64,000 nucleotides of DNA, taken from positions 248,001 to 312,000 of the forward strand of contig JAEUUI010000030.1 in NCBI GenBank assembly GCA_016786585.1, written 5' to 3'. The translations under genes and the position numbers were made by a program. Below, in pieces: positions 36,526 through 45,034 of the stretch (the first letter of the stretch is position 1; each line of letters begins with the position of its first letter). Below the pieces are notes generated by a model. That model was not told where the DNA came from. It ran no database searches and was given only the letters and a program-made list of their open reading frames with translations. Source of the DNA: Cyclobacteriaceae bacterium (GTDB taxonomy: Bacteria > Bacteroidota > Bacteroidia > Cytophagales > Cyclobacteriaceae).

Positions 36526-37023
36526 TCAACTTAACTTATCGAGCTTATAAAGAATAAGCTTACGCTCATCTCCTTTGAGCTGGAGATCATCACATACTTT
36601 TGCTGACGTTGGCCATAAAAAGCCCAGCCCGACCATGCTTGCCACAAACAAAATGGTAAAGTATTGATCGCGCGTAACGAACAACCCTACCGCTAACATA
36701 ACCAGTCCGGAAACCATAAGCGCAAACCGGATAAGGGTAAACCTGTAGTAATGATCAAGTCGTTCACCGAGACTACCAAGCGTTAGTATGCTTTTCACCT
36801 TGGTTCGGAACAAAAAAAATGAAATGATCCACTCGGTAAGTAAGGCGAGTATAACTACCAGCAACAGCAGTTGATTTAGTTGAATATCCTGCGAAATCGG
36901 TTCGATATTGCCTGTTTTCATCTCCCAATACAAAAGTCCAAAGCAAATAAGTGGAAGAAGGATAAGCGCGTAAAGCCTTCCATAAAGCTTGTAGAAATAT
37001 TCCGGTACCGAGTTGTACTTCAT
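36526..37023 (-). CDS. Hypothetical four-TM membrane protein
   Basis: A 165-residue protein with four predicted transmembrane helices at about residues 19-36, 51-72, 96-114 and 120-138, and a charged C-terminal tail of about 27 residues (KVCDDLQLKGDERKLI). I do not recognise the family. It stands alone, divergent from the TetR gene by 83 bases, so control by that regulator is possible but not shown. Confidence 0.7.
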   Translation of the reverse strand: MKYNSVPEYFYKLYGRLYALILLPLICFGLLYWEMKTGNIEPISQDIQLNQLLLLVVILALLTEWIISFFLFRTKVKSILTLGSLGERLDHYYRFTLIRFALMVSGLVMLAVGLFVTRDQYFTILFVASMVGLGFLWPTSAKVCDDLQLKGDERKLILYKLDKLS

Positions 37024-37082
37024 GCGCGTGATTAATTACCCAAAATATGGAATTGATATTTCAGTGTACCACTATTTTCTTA

Positions 37083-37090
37083 TATTTTTG
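37083..37090 (+). promoter_or_regulatory. Candidate -7 box of the TetR gene
   Basis: TATTTTTG, a perfect TAnnTTTG, 16 bases before the ATG at 37107. The -33 region is poor (TTTC at 37059-37062 with a 20-bp spacer). Confidence 0.4.
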
Positions 37091-37106
37091 AGTTATATAG
37101 TTGCCG

Positions 37107-37694
37107 ATGAACGGAGTAGCGAATTTATCCCGAAAGGAACAAGTTATCCGCAGTGCTGCAGAGCTCTTTAAAGAGAAAGGTTATGCCGCCTCCTCCATGC
37201 GTGATCTCGCCCAAAAACTGGGCATCGAAGCAGCCAGTTTGTACTCCCATATCAAGTCGAAAGAAGAAATCCTGCAGACGCTTTGCTTTGACATGGCTGC
37301 GGAGTTTCGCGAGTCGCTCGACAAGGTTGAGAAGCAGGGTGTTTCCGCCAGTGAAAAACTGAGCATGGGAATTATCGGTCACGTTAACGTGATGGCGCGC
37401 GACCTTACGGCTTCGGCCGTGTTTATGAATGAACATCGCCACCTGAGCAATCCGCACCTGCGTGACTTCCTGTTGCTGCGAATCAACTATATCAACCGGT
37501 TCAAAGCAATCATCGAACAGGGCGTAGCTTCCGGTGAGTTCAAAAAGAACATCGATACCAAGCTTGCCGTGATGACGTTGTTCTCATCCCTCAACTGGAT
37601 GCCGATGTGGTACAGTCCGGAAGGCTCAATCGAGCCGAAAGAACTGGGTCAGCAACTGGCCAATATGCTCGTAAACGGGCTGAAACAAAACTAA
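37107..37694 (+). CDS. TetR/AcrR-family repressor, probable PaaR-type regulator of phenylacetate genes
   Basis: A 195-residue regulator with an N-terminal helix-turn-helix (AAELFKEKGYAASSMRDLAQKLGIEAASLYSHIKSKEEI region, about residues 12-50) and an all-helical ligand domain. It directly precedes paaA in the same direction, with 61 bases between them that contain a palindromic operator candidate. TetR-type PaaR proteins in other bacteria repress paa genes and release DNA on binding phenylacetyl-CoA, and the same is inferred here. The ATG at 37107 is preferred to an in-frame TTG at 37101. Confidence 0.85.
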   Translation: MNGVANLSRKEQVIRSAAELFKEKGYAASSMRDLAQKLGIEAASLYSHIKSKEEILQTLCFDMAAEFRESLDKVEKQGVSASEKLSMGIIGHVNVMARDLTASAVFMNEHRHLSNPHLRDFLLLRINYINRFKAIIEQGVASGEFKKNIDTKLAVMTLFSSLNWMPMWYSPEGSIEPKELGQQLANMLVNGLKQN

Positions 37695-37705
37695 TCCGAT
37701 CCGTG

Positions 37706-37736
37706 TTTTACTAACAGCCGTTAGTCCTTATCTTTG
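37706..37736 (+). promoter_or_regulatory. paaA promoter with overlapping TetR-type operator
   Basis: A perfect -7 box TATCTTTG (37729-37736) is preceded after a 19-bp spacer by TTTT (37706-37709). The spacer is filled by the inverted repeat ACTAAC-AGCC-GTTAGT (37710-37725). The core CTAACAGCCGTTAG differs at one position from the site CNAACGNNCGTTNG that I recall for Thermus thermophilus PaaR. A repressor bound here would cover the promoter. Confidence 0.6.
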
Positions 37737-37755
37737 AGGACTAATCAGCACTATT

Positions 37756-38742
37756 ATGTACGGAGGCGGAAATACATTCGAAGGCATCAAAACCGACAGC
37801 ATTGCTCAGGAAGATCCGGTTAAGCTCGCGGAGTTTGAAGCGCGCATTGAGCGTGGCGAAAAAATCGAACCCACCGACTGGATGCCGGCCCTTTATCGCA
37901 AGCAGCTGATCCGAATGATCGAGCAGCATGCACACAGCGAAATTATTGGGGCACTTCCGGAGGGAACATGGATCACCCGCGCGCCCGGTTTCAAGCGCAA
38001 GATCTCACTGATGGCCAAAGTACAGGATGAAGTGGGCCACGGACAGTTACTGTATAGTGCAGCAGAGACGCTCGGTAAAACACGCGAGCAGATGATAGAC
38101 GATCTGATCAGCGGCAAATCAAAATATTCGAACATCTTTAATTACCCGGCCTTTACTTGGGCCGACTCATGTTTCATTTCATGGCTGGTGGATGCCGGTG
38201 CAATTGTGAATCAACTCGCGAATGCAAAAGGAAGCTACGGCCCCTACTGCAGGGCACTTGACCGCATTTGTGCAGAAGAATCGTTTCACCTGAAGTATGG
38301 TCATCATTGTGTAATCTACCTGGCAACCGGCACGCAGAAGCAACGCGAGATGTTCCAGGAGGCAATCAACCGCTGGTGGAAACCGATGATGCACTTCTTC
38401 GGACCGTCTGATAAAATCTCGGCCCATACCGAAGTGCTGATGCGCTGGAAAGTGAAGATGTCGTCAAACGATGATATGCGCAACCAGTTCCTCGACATGT
38501 ATGTACCCAAGATTTGGGAATTAGGTTTTACAATTCCGGATGAGAATCTTAAGAAAAATCCGGACACCGGTCGTTGGGATTATACCGAACCCGACTGGGA
38601 AGAATTCAAGCGCGTGATTAATGGCGATGGCCCCTGCAACAAAGAACGTCTTGAAGTAAGGCGGATCGCAGAAGAGCGTGGCAAGTGGGTGCGCCAGGCG
38701 CTGAAGAAAGCGCAAACCAAGTACACAGTTCCGTTGGCGTAA
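37756..38742 (+). CDS. paaA: Phenylacetyl-CoA 1,2-epoxidase catalytic subunit PaaA
   Basis: A 328-residue ferritin-like di-iron oxygenase subunit. Helices carry the metal-ligand motifs in [13 protein letters not shown] and [14 protein letters not shown], with AHSEIIG before them. With PaaC (structural), PaaB and a reductase it converts phenylacetyl-CoA to the ring-1,2-epoxide, the first step of aerobic phenylacetate breakdown in the cytoplasm. Length matches E. coli PaaA (309 residues) with a slightly longer N-terminus. It is the first gene of the operon behind the TetR operator. Confidence 0.96.
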   Translation: MYGGGNTFEGIKTDSIAQEDPVKLAEFEARIERGEKIEPTDWMPALYRKQLIRMIEQHAHSEIIGALPEGTWITRAPGFKRKISLMAKVQDEVGHGQLLYSAAETLGKTREQMIDDLISGKSKYSNIFNYPAFTWADSCFISWLVDAGAIVNQLANAKGSYGPYCRALDRICAEESFHLKYGHHCVIYLATGTQKQREMFQEAINRWWKPMMHFFGPSDKISAHTEVLMRWKVKMSSNDDMRNQFLDMYVPKIWELGFTIPDENLKKNPDTGRWDYTEPDWEEFKRVINGDGPCNKERLEVRRIAEERGKWVRQALKKAQTKYTVPLA

Positions 38743-38772
38743 CGCGTCAACCGAAATTCTAAATCTTAAATT

Positions 38773-39384
38773 TTGAACTCACTCGATCCACGCGTTAACC
38801 GCCTGCCGCTTGTCGGCACACCGGGAGAAATTTCTCCGAAAGCTCCGCTCGACCAGCTTGGTACGTTCGAAGTATTTGTTCAGCCGAAGGAAGGCAAACC
38901 ATTCCAGCATGAAGGCATCGTGCATGCACCGGATGTGGAGATGGCATTTGTTCTTGCGAAAGAAACATTCACCCGGAGGTTCATGTGTTTTTCATTATAC
39001 GTGTGTGACACCCGCAACGTGTATGTTTCACCATTGACAGACGGAGCCACCAACGCATACGATCTTATCCGCGACAGCGTTAACAGCGGTTCGGAAAAAA
39101 CGTCATTCGAAATTTATCATTTACCGAGGCGCGGCAAGCAGCACGTACATGCGGGAACGGTGCAGGCAGGTTCTCCGGAAGAAGCCATGGCTGAAGCCAA
39201 ACAGAAATTTAAAAGTGACAAAACCATTTACAACGTGTGGGCTATCCGGACTTCCGATATTCGGTTTACCTCGGCTGAAGAAAAAGATTTGTGGCTGACG
39301 TTGCCTGAAAAAAAATTCCGTGATGCTTCGGATTATAAAGGCGGAGATAAACTGAAAGAATTCCTTGAAAGAAATAACGCATGA
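38773..39384 (+). CDS. paaB: PaaB subunit with an internal duplication (two PaaB domains)
   Basis: A 203-residue protein, twice the length of E. coli PaaB (95). Two related domains are visible: residues 31-88 (TFEVFVQPKEGKPFQHEG, HAPDVEMAFVLAKETFTRR) and residues 111-168 (SFEIYHLPRRGKQHVHAG, QAGSPEEAMAEAKQKF). Both follow the PaaB pattern of EVFV, a His-Glu/Ala-Gly turn and an Ala-rich helix. PaaB bridges PaaAC units in the epoxidase complex, so a tandem PaaB could act as a built-in dimer. The start is TTG at 38773, giving MNSLDPRVNRLP as in homologues; no ATG lies near. The stop overlaps paaC by 4 bases. Confidence 0.9.
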   Translation: MNSLDPRVNRLPLVGTPGEISPKAPLDQLGTFEVFVQPKEGKPFQHEGIVHAPDVEMAFVLAKETFTRRFMCFSLYVCDTRNVYVSPLTDGATNAYDLIRDSVNSGSEKTSFEIYHLPRRGKQHVHAGTVQAGSPEEAMAEAKQKFKSDKTIYNVWAIRTSDIRFTSAEEKDLWLTLPEKKFRDASDYKGGDKLKEFLERNNA

Positions 39385-40136
39385 ACGAACCTGCTTTAAA
39401 AGAACTGCTTTATAAAATAGCGGACGATCAGTTGATACTCGGTCACCGAAACTCGGAGTGGACCGGTTTCGGGCCGCTGCTGGAAGAGGATATTGCATTT
39501 TCTTCGATGGCTCAGGATAAAGTCGGACAGAGTCACGCACTTTACCAGATGCTTGAAACGCTCGGAGAAAAAGATCCTGATACTGTAGCGTTCATGCGCA
39601 ATGCCGATCAGTTTCATAACTGCATAATGGTTGAGTTGCCTAATGGAGAATATGATTTCAGTCTGATCCGTCATTTTTTATACGATACGGCCGAAGCCAT
39701 CCGCTTCGAAATGCTAAGCGAATCTTCGTACCAGCCGCTGGCTGACATCTCTAAAAAAATCCGCGCAGAGCTCCGGTATCATACGCTGCATGCCAACACA
39801 TGGGTTAAGCAGCTGGGCAGCGCTACAGAAGAAAGCATCTCCCGCCTTCAGCGGTCGCTCGAACAGGTTATGCCCTATGCCCTTGGCATGTTTGAAGAAT
39901 CGCCGTACGAAAAAGAACTGATAGGTGATAAAATTTTCGGAGGGGAGCAAGCTTTGAAAGAACGCTGGATGAAGAAAGTGGAGGCGATCATCGCGCAAAC
40001 ACAATTACAACTGCCCGACTGGAAAACAATTCAACCCGTTATGGGCGGTCGCGCAGGCAAGCACAGTGAATACCTGCAACCGTTGCTGGATGAGATGAGT
40101 GAAGTATTCAAAATAGATCCTACAGCCGAATGGTAA
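39381..40136 (+). CDS. paaC: Phenylacetyl-CoA epoxidase structural subunit PaaC
   Basis: A 251-residue ferritin-like protein paralogous to PaaA but without a full di-iron ligand set, for example AQDKVGQSHALYQMLETLG where PaaA has the EVGH motif. It forms the PaaAC heterodimer. It overlaps paaB by 4 bases and the DinB-family gene by 7 bases, so translation of the operon is continuous. Confidence 0.95.
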   Translation: MNEPALKELLYKIADDQLILGHRNSEWTGFGPLLEEDIAFSSMAQDKVGQSHALYQMLETLGEKDPDTVAFMRNADQFHNCIMVELPNGEYDFSLIRHFLYDTAEAIRFEMLSESSYQPLADISKKIRAELRYHTLHANTWVKQLGSATEESISRLQRSLEQVMPYALGMFEESPYEKELIGDKIFGGEQALKERWMKKVEAIIAQTQLQLPDWKTIQPVMGGRAGKHSEYLQPLLDEMSEVFKIDPTAEW

Positions 40137-40609
40137 AACAGATCGCTGCCGAACTCCGGCAAATTATTACTACGTATTCAACAGCATTTGCCTCGCTCCC
40201 GGAAGCTGATTTTTCAGACAAGGTAAATCCTGAAAAGTGGAGCAAAAAAGAGGTCGTAGGTCATTTGGTTGATTCTGCTCAGAACAATCTCAGGCGTTTT
40301 ATTGTTGGCCAGTATGACGGCGTTCCACCTCACATTGTATATGATCAAAACTTTTGGGTGAGCGCCAATGGCTACCAGCAAATGACTTCGCTTGATGTGA
40401 TCGTATTGTGGACGCTTGTCAATTTTAGAATTTGTGCGGTACTGGAGAACATGCCGGAAGCGAACTACAAAAAAACCTGTAACACCGGCAAAGGCATCGA
40501 ACAGTTGTACACGCTTGAGTGGCTCGCACAGGATTATGTAAAACATCTGAAACACCATGTTAACCAGGTAATCCCGGGTTCGTTTGATGTTTCGTATCAT
40601 ACGTATTAA
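40130..40609 (+). CDS. DinB-family protein embedded in the paa operon
   Basis: A 159-residue four-helix-bundle protein of the DinB/YfiT-like superfamily. The metal-type His positions appear in VVGHLVDSAQNN and DYVKHLKHHVNQ, in the usual places after helix 1 and in the last helix. Superfamily members include thiol-dependent S-transferases and many of unknown function. Its start lies within paaC (7-base overlap) and paaD begins 2 bases after its stop, so it is expressed with the epoxidase. A role in detoxifying the reactive epoxide by thiol transfer is possible but speculative. Confidence 0.85.
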   Translation: MVKQIAAELRQIITTYSTAFASLPEADFSDKVNPEKWSKKEVVGHLVDSAQNNLRRFIVGQYDGVPPHIVYDQNFWVSANGYQQMTSLDVIVLWTLVNFRICAVLENMPEANYKKTCNTGKGIEQLYTLEWLAQDYVKHLKHHVNQVIPGSFDVSYHTY

Positions 40610-40611
40610 AA

Positions 40612-41091
40612 ATGCTAACGCGCGAACAGGTTTACACATGGCTGGAAGAAGTAAAAGACCCGGAGATCCCGGTACTCTCGCTGGTAGACCTGGGCGTGAT
40701 CACTGATGTACAGATCAACTACAACGATGTTTACATTGAAATGACACCCACATTCGTGGGATGCCCTGCCCTGGATTTCATGAAGCAGGACATTCACGAG
40801 ACGCTCGGCAAACATGGAGTAACAAATGTCTCGATTGATGTCACATTCCGGAAAGCCTGGAACTCCGACCTGATCACTGAAAAAGGAAAAGCGGCATTAA
40901 AGAAGTTCGGACTTGCACCTCCCCCTTCGCGTGAGCTCTTTACTGAACTGGATGTATTGGAGCACGCCACATGCCCACGCTGCAACGGCAGTGATACCGA
41001 ATTAAGAAACACATTCGGACCTACCCTTTGCCGGTCTATTCATTATTGCAACACCTGCCGCGAGGCATTCGAGCAATTTAAGCCGCTTTAG
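40612..41091 (+). CDS. paaD: PaaD, Fe-S assembly-type factor for the phenylacetyl-CoA epoxidase
   Basis: A 159-residue protein with an N-terminal MIP18/DUF59 domain (VKDPEIPVLSLVDLGVI, then PTFVGCPAL with the conserved Cys) and a C-terminal zinc-ribbon-like part (C-P-R-C near 128 and C-N-T-C near 150). PaaD supports the iron-sulfur cluster of the epoxidase reductase PaaE. No paaE, paaG, paaH, paaK or paaZ gene lies in this window, so the rest of the pathway must be elsewhere. Confidence 0.93.
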   Translation: MLTREQVYTWLEEVKDPEIPVLSLVDLGVITDVQINYNDVYIEMTPTFVGCPALDFMKQDIHETLGKHGVTNVSIDVTFRKAWNSDLITEKGKAALKKFGLAPPPSRELFTELDVLEHATCPRCNGSDTELRNTFGPTLCRSIHYCNTCREAFEQFKPL

Positions 41092-41162
41092 GTACGTATG
41101 TGATGAAAATAAGGCTGGTTTTAGAACATTTTACTACTTTAGCCCGTATTGTCTATACCTGT

Positions 41163-41768
41163 ATGAAATCTAGCCGATCATTTGCGCTTCTTTTTATTAC
41201 CGGATTGGTGCCCACGTTCTTCCTTCAATGCGGCAACAAGCCCGATGCCACGCCTGAGACGGGCTATACCCATGCTGATTCTGTTACGGAAGTTTTCCTG
41301 ATGCTGCAAGACAGCCTGCACGACACATGGAGCATGATGGTGAGCGATGACAACGAAAAAATTAAGGCCATGAAAAGCCTTGTGCACGAATTGAAAATCG
41401 GCACACAATTCACGCCTGAAAAACTGGCTTCATTGGAAGAACGGATTGACCAGCTTGCAAAGATCCGGTATACGCCAAAAACCATGAGCAATGTTGATGT
41501 GGTTGAGGAATACGATTTTGCTTCCAACTCCCTGATAACCGAACTTATTTCGATGGCGGAGTCGCTCTCATCGTTCTCCTACAACACCACCATTCAAAAA
41601 CTGGTTGAGCAAATCCGCTCAGCCGACCTGCGCGTGGAAAATTACCGGGCCGATTACGATTCCATTGCTTCTGAATACAACCGTTTTATCGAAAAGCACG
41701 CCTCGTCTATTAAGGAAGTCACCGAAAACGACACAATTGTACAGAAGGCACTCTTCAGCGAAGAATAG
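41163..41768 (+). CDS. Hypothetical lipoprotein, helical
   Basis: A 201-residue protein beginning MKSSRSFALLFITGLVPTFFLQCGN; the FLQC lipobox suggests lipidation. The mature part is predominantly helical and ends in a region (VENYRADYDSIASEYNRFI) that resembles the last helix of LemA-family proteins, though the match is weak. The start at 41163 is preferred to 41100 because the lipoprotein signal begins there and because a TACTTTAG box at 41135-41142 lies between the two, which would make the upstream codons untranscribed. Function unknown. Confidence 0.7.
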   Translation: MKSSRSFALLFITGLVPTFFLQCGNKPDATPETGYTHADSVTEVFLMLQDSLHDTWSMMVSDDNEKIKAMKSLVHELKIGTQFTPEKLASLEERIDQLAKIRYTPKTMSNVDVVEEYDFASNSLITELISMAESLSSFSYNTTIQKLVEQIRSADLRVENYRADYDSIASEYNRFIEKHASSIKEVTENDTIVQKALFSEE

Positions 41769-41791
41769 TTACAATTGTTGTATCTTCCGGT

Positions 41792-42889
41792 ATGGGAGCG
41801 TTAAAAAAACTCGGCTTTTTTGCCGCTTTCATCATCCCCGCACTAACCCTTACCGGTTACTACCTTGACGGATGGTGGAACTACCTGGCAATCGCATTTT
41901 CATTTGTGATCATTCCATTAATTGATTCCCGGTCGGGGATTAATAAATCGAATATTGAATCAGACCGGCAAAAAATTATTGGCGAAGAATTCTACTATCG
42001 CTTTGTTACCTATGTTTGGACATACATTCAGTTGGCGTTTGTCATTTGGGCTTGTGGCGTAATAGGCACGGGCAACATTAACACGGCTTGGGAATGGATT
42101 GGGTTTACCGTCAGCACCGCACTTGTCACGGGGGGAATAGGCATCACGGTAGCGCATGAACTTGGTCATAAAAAATCATCATTTGAACGTTTTTATAGCA
42201 AGGTTCTGCTGATGACTGTGTGTTATATGCACTTCTACATCGAGCATAACCGCGGGCATCACGTTTTGGTTGCCACACCGGCTGATCCGGCTACCGCCAG
42301 AAAGAATGAAAGTTTTTATGCGTTTTGGGTTAGGTCTGTTTTTCAGGGTTATGGCCACGCCTGGCAACTGGAAGCCGAATCGCTCGGAAAGAAAAATCTG
42401 CCTGCATTACACTGGCGTAACAACATGATCTGGTTCGCAATCTTTCCGGTATTATTCTGTGGTGCGCTAACAGTTGTGTTCAGCATCCTGCACGGATTAA
42501 TCCTCTGGCAAATCCCGGTATTCTTCTTCTCACAAAGTATTCTTGCATTTACACTGCTGGAGATGGTGAACTATGTGGAGCACTACGGCATTACAAGGAA
42601 AGAACTTTCTCCGGGCCGGTATGAGCGCGTTAACCCTGTGCATTCCTGGAACGCAAGTCATTTGGTAAGTAACTTCTTCCTTTTTCAATTACAGCGCCAT
42701 TCTGATCACCACGTTAATGCGATCAAACGCTACCAGGTATTAAATCACTACGATGAAAGTCCGCAATTGCCGTTTGGATACCCTACGATGATCATCATCG
42801 CCACATTGCCCCCGCTTTGGTTCAGCATGATGAACAGGAGGTTGGAAGAATGGAGTTCGAAGACTGTTAATCCTTCGGCACAAGCTTAA
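41792..42889 (+). CDS. alkB: AlkB-type alkane 1-monooxygenase/fatty acid desaturase family
   Basis: A 365-residue integral membrane di-iron enzyme with six transmembrane helices. The His boxes are HELGHKK, EHNRGHH followed by VATPADPATA, and LQRHSDHH. The extra NYVEHYG motif separates AlkB hydroxylases from ordinary desaturases. Pseudomonas AlkB is about 400 residues, so this is a compact form, as in many Bacteroidota. It would hydroxylate terminal carbons of alkanes or similar chains with rubredoxin as electron donor. No rubredoxin gene is adjacent. It overlaps the convergent ompA-like gene by 23 bases. Confidence 0.88.
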   Translation: MGALKKLGFFAAFIIPALTLTGYYLDGWWNYLAIAFSFVIIPLIDSRSGINKSNIESDRQKIIGEEFYYRFVTYVWTYIQLAFVIWACGVIGTGNINTAWEWIGFTVSTALVTGGIGITVAHELGHKKSSFERFYSKVLLMTVCYMHFYIEHNRGHHVLVATPADPATARKNESFYAFWVRSVFQGYGHAWQLEAESLGKKNLPALHWRNNMIWFAIFPVLFCGALTVVFSILHGLILWQIPVFFFSQSILAFTLLEMVNYVEHYGITRKELSPGRYERVNPVHSWNASHLVSNFFLFQLQRHSDHHVNAIKRYQVLNHYDESPQLPFGYPTMIIIATLPPLWFSMMNRRLEEWSSKTVNPSAQA

Positions 42890-43970
42890 TCTCAACCCTG
42901 CGATTGAGTTTCGCAGCCTCTTCCGTTTTGGCGGTTGATAAAGGCCTTGATTTACCGAATCCATAGCTCACGATGCGGTGTTCATCAACTCCGCGCATAA
43001 TCAAAAAATCAGCTACACTTTTAGCACGATTCCGCGAAAGTGTGAGATTGTAATCGTCTGAACCGGCAAAATCGGTATGCCCGGAAATCCGGATGTTCAA
43101 TTCAGGATGCACCTTCAGGTAGTCAACTACTTTCGCCAATTCGTCATTTGATGACGGATGAAGTACGTAGCTGTCAAATTCGAACTTAATATCCTTTAAC
43201 GTGTAAACGTGATTCACCTCCATGGCATCAGGTTTAAGCTGCGTTACCAGGGTTGGATCTTGCTTTGGCTCCGCTCCTGCGCGTTGTACCGACACGTCAT
43301 CAATGTAGTAGTATGACTTATCGTTCAACATGGGATTCATTCCATAGCGAAAGGGCAAACGCGTAGCTTTTGTCTGCTGATTATTGAAAAAGTTACCAAT
43401 GATGACAAACCGTTCGCCACCCTGTGCCACATATTCCATTCGTGCCTGTTCCCACGTACCAGTCGCTACATCTACTGCCGTATCTTTTTGAATCGATAGT
43501 ACAGGAGTCAAGTCCGGAATACCATCGGTTGTTTTGTTAATGCGTGTTTCTGATAACGCCATTCCAATCCGATTAACGGCATAGACCGCATTGTTGGCAA
43601 GTTTATAATAAAATTCAAGCGTGTATTTTTCTCCGGCAATCAGTGGCTCCGCAAGTTCGCACTGCAAATATTCCCGGTACACCGAGCTTACAGTCCAAAC
43701 ATAAATGCCCGCATAACCTTTTCCTCCGTGTGCATTTGAATTACCCGCCCAGTTTACAGGCACATCAGCCTCACCGGTACTGCAACTATGGAAATGATCA
43801 GGCGTTCCGCTGGTTGGAGATTCCCAGCCGTGAATGGCAAACTCCTTCCGGTTAAGCATAAAGCCACCGGGGCATTTCACGTATTCTTCAAAGCCCGGGT
43901 TAGGAACCAGGTTTTGTGAAAAGAGATAAACGTTTGTGACGCACAAAAATACGCACAGTGTAAAGCGCAT
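42867..43970 (-). CDS. OmpA-family outer-membrane protein with N-terminal beta-sandwich
   Basis: A 367-residue protein with a signal peptide ending LFSQ. The N-terminal 200 residues (LVPNPGFEEYVKCPGG, then a galactose-binding-like beta-sandwich) are a form common in Bacteroidota. The C-terminal 105 residues are an OmpA peptidoglycan-binding domain (IKFEFDSYVLHPSS, ISGHTDFAGSDDYNLTLS, LNRRVEIKLV). It probably ties the outer membrane to peptidoglycan. It is the last gene of a leftward three-gene operon, with a one-base TAATG overlap with the LysM gene. Confidence 0.9.
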   Translation of the reverse strand: MRFTLCVFLCVTNVYLFSQNLVPNPGFEEYVKCPGGFMLNRKEFAIHGWESPTSGTPDHFHSCSTGEADVPVNWAGNSNAHGGKGYAGIYVWTVSSVYREYLQCELAEPLIAGEKYTLEFYYKLANNAVYAVNRIGMALSETRINKTTDGIPDLTPVLSIQKDTAVDVATGTWEQARMEYVAQGGERFVIIGNFFNNQQTKATRLPFRYGMNPMLNDKSYYYIDDVSVQRAGAEPKQDPTLVTQLKPDAMEVNHVYTLKDIKFEFDSYVLHPSSNDELAKVVDYLKVHPELNIRISGHTDFAGSDDYNLTLSRNRAKSVADFLIMRGVDEHRIVSYGFGKSRPLSTAKTEEAAKLNRRVEIKLVPKD

Positions 43971-45034
43971 TATTTATAGTATGTGACTTCGACTCTGAAT
44001 CTCGAATCAATCGCACCAAGCTTATCGTAAGCCGATTTTGAAATTTTAATCACCAGCTTTTCGTTCGGTGCGGTTTCCGGAAGCTTACCCATCACCCGCA
44101 CAAACACTTCACGGTTATTCATTTCGTTCCGGATCTTCAGAATCGTACCGGATGGAGCCGTGCGATGCAACGCGAGGTATTTGCGATTACCTTCGGTCCC
44201 TTCGATTAACTCTGCCAATCCGGTTTCCCGGACTTCATCTGTACCGCTTACACTTTCCGAAATTTTAATGGTTGATGTTTTCTCTGCCGGTGGCGTTACT
44301 GTTTTTTCTGCTGGTGTTGTAATAGGTACATTAACTTTTTCAATCACGGGGGTGACTTGTTGCGTAACGGGATTGGTTTCCGTTTGCAATTGTGTTATTG
44401 TTTGTGTTGGCGTGCTTTGTTTCACCGCGCCATTCATAGGTTGCGACACAAACAGGGTCTGACCGACTTTCAGTTCATCGTTCTGCAACCCATTCCATTC
44501 CCGTAACTGCTCGACTGTAATGCCATATTGCCGTGTTATGGAGTACATCGTTTCCTTCGCAGCAACGGTATGTGTAACTTTTGCTGTTCTGGGTGAAGTG
44601 CCAGCATTTACAGGCTGAATGGTAGTCTGATTTTTAATCACCAGTTCCTGCCCCAGCGACAGCGCGTTGTCGGTCAGGTTATTCCATTTTTTAATATCAT
44701 CAACAGTAACCCCATACAGGCGCGATATCGAAAACAACGTTTCTTTTTCAGCAACAACATGTTTCTTTCCTTGTGGGATTGGTTTTACCGTTCTCGGAAC
44801 ATAAGGCACCTTTAATATCTGATCGACTTCCAGACCGCCATCAGCCGCAGGATTCTGTGCGACAATTTGTTCGATAGTAACGCCATATCGTTTAGAGATC
44901 GCATACAGAGTTTCGCCTGCATCAACCTTGTGAACGATAAAAACTTTTCCATTAATGGTCTCTAATCCAATCGAATCTTTTTTGATTTCGGGACTAAAAA
45001 ATGAGAGACCAGACAGTATCAAAAATTTGATCAT
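43970..45034 (-). CDS. LysM-repeat protein with RlpA-like C-terminal domain
   Basis: A 354-residue secreted protein. Three LysM domains lie at about residues 34-78 (VDAGETLYAISKRYGV), 91-133 (VAEKETLFSISRLYGV) and 154-196 (VAAKETMYSITRQYGI). A Thr/Pro-rich linker (about 200-255) follows, and then a C-terminal double-psi beta-barrel-like region (about 270-354) resembling RlpA. LysM binds glycan strands, so it probably acts on or anchors to peptidoglycan. It is coupled at both ends: 4-base overlap with the upstream gene and 1-base overlap with the OmpA gene. Confidence 0.88.
   Translation of the reverse strand: MIKFLILSGLSFFSPEIKKDSIGLETINGKVFIVHKVDAGETLYAISKRYGVTIEQIVAQNPAADGGLEVDQILKVPYVPRTVKPIPQGKKHVVAEKETLFSISRLYGVTVDDIKKWNNLTDNALSLGQELVIKNQTTIQPVNAGTSPRTAKVTHTVAAKETMYSITRQYGITVEQLREWNGLQNDELKVGQTLFVSQPMNGAVKQSTPTQTITQLQTETNPVTQQVTPVIEKVNVPITTPAEKTVTPPAEKTSTIKISESVSGTDEVRETGLAELIEGTEGNRKYLALHRTAPSGTILKIRNEMNNREVFVRVMGKLPETAPNEKLVIKISKSAYDKLGAIDSRFRVEVTYYK

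Noticed and set aside
41781-41788. TATCTTCC as a -7 box for alkB
   Set aside because: It lies only 3 bases before the start codon, so transcription would begin inside the gene.
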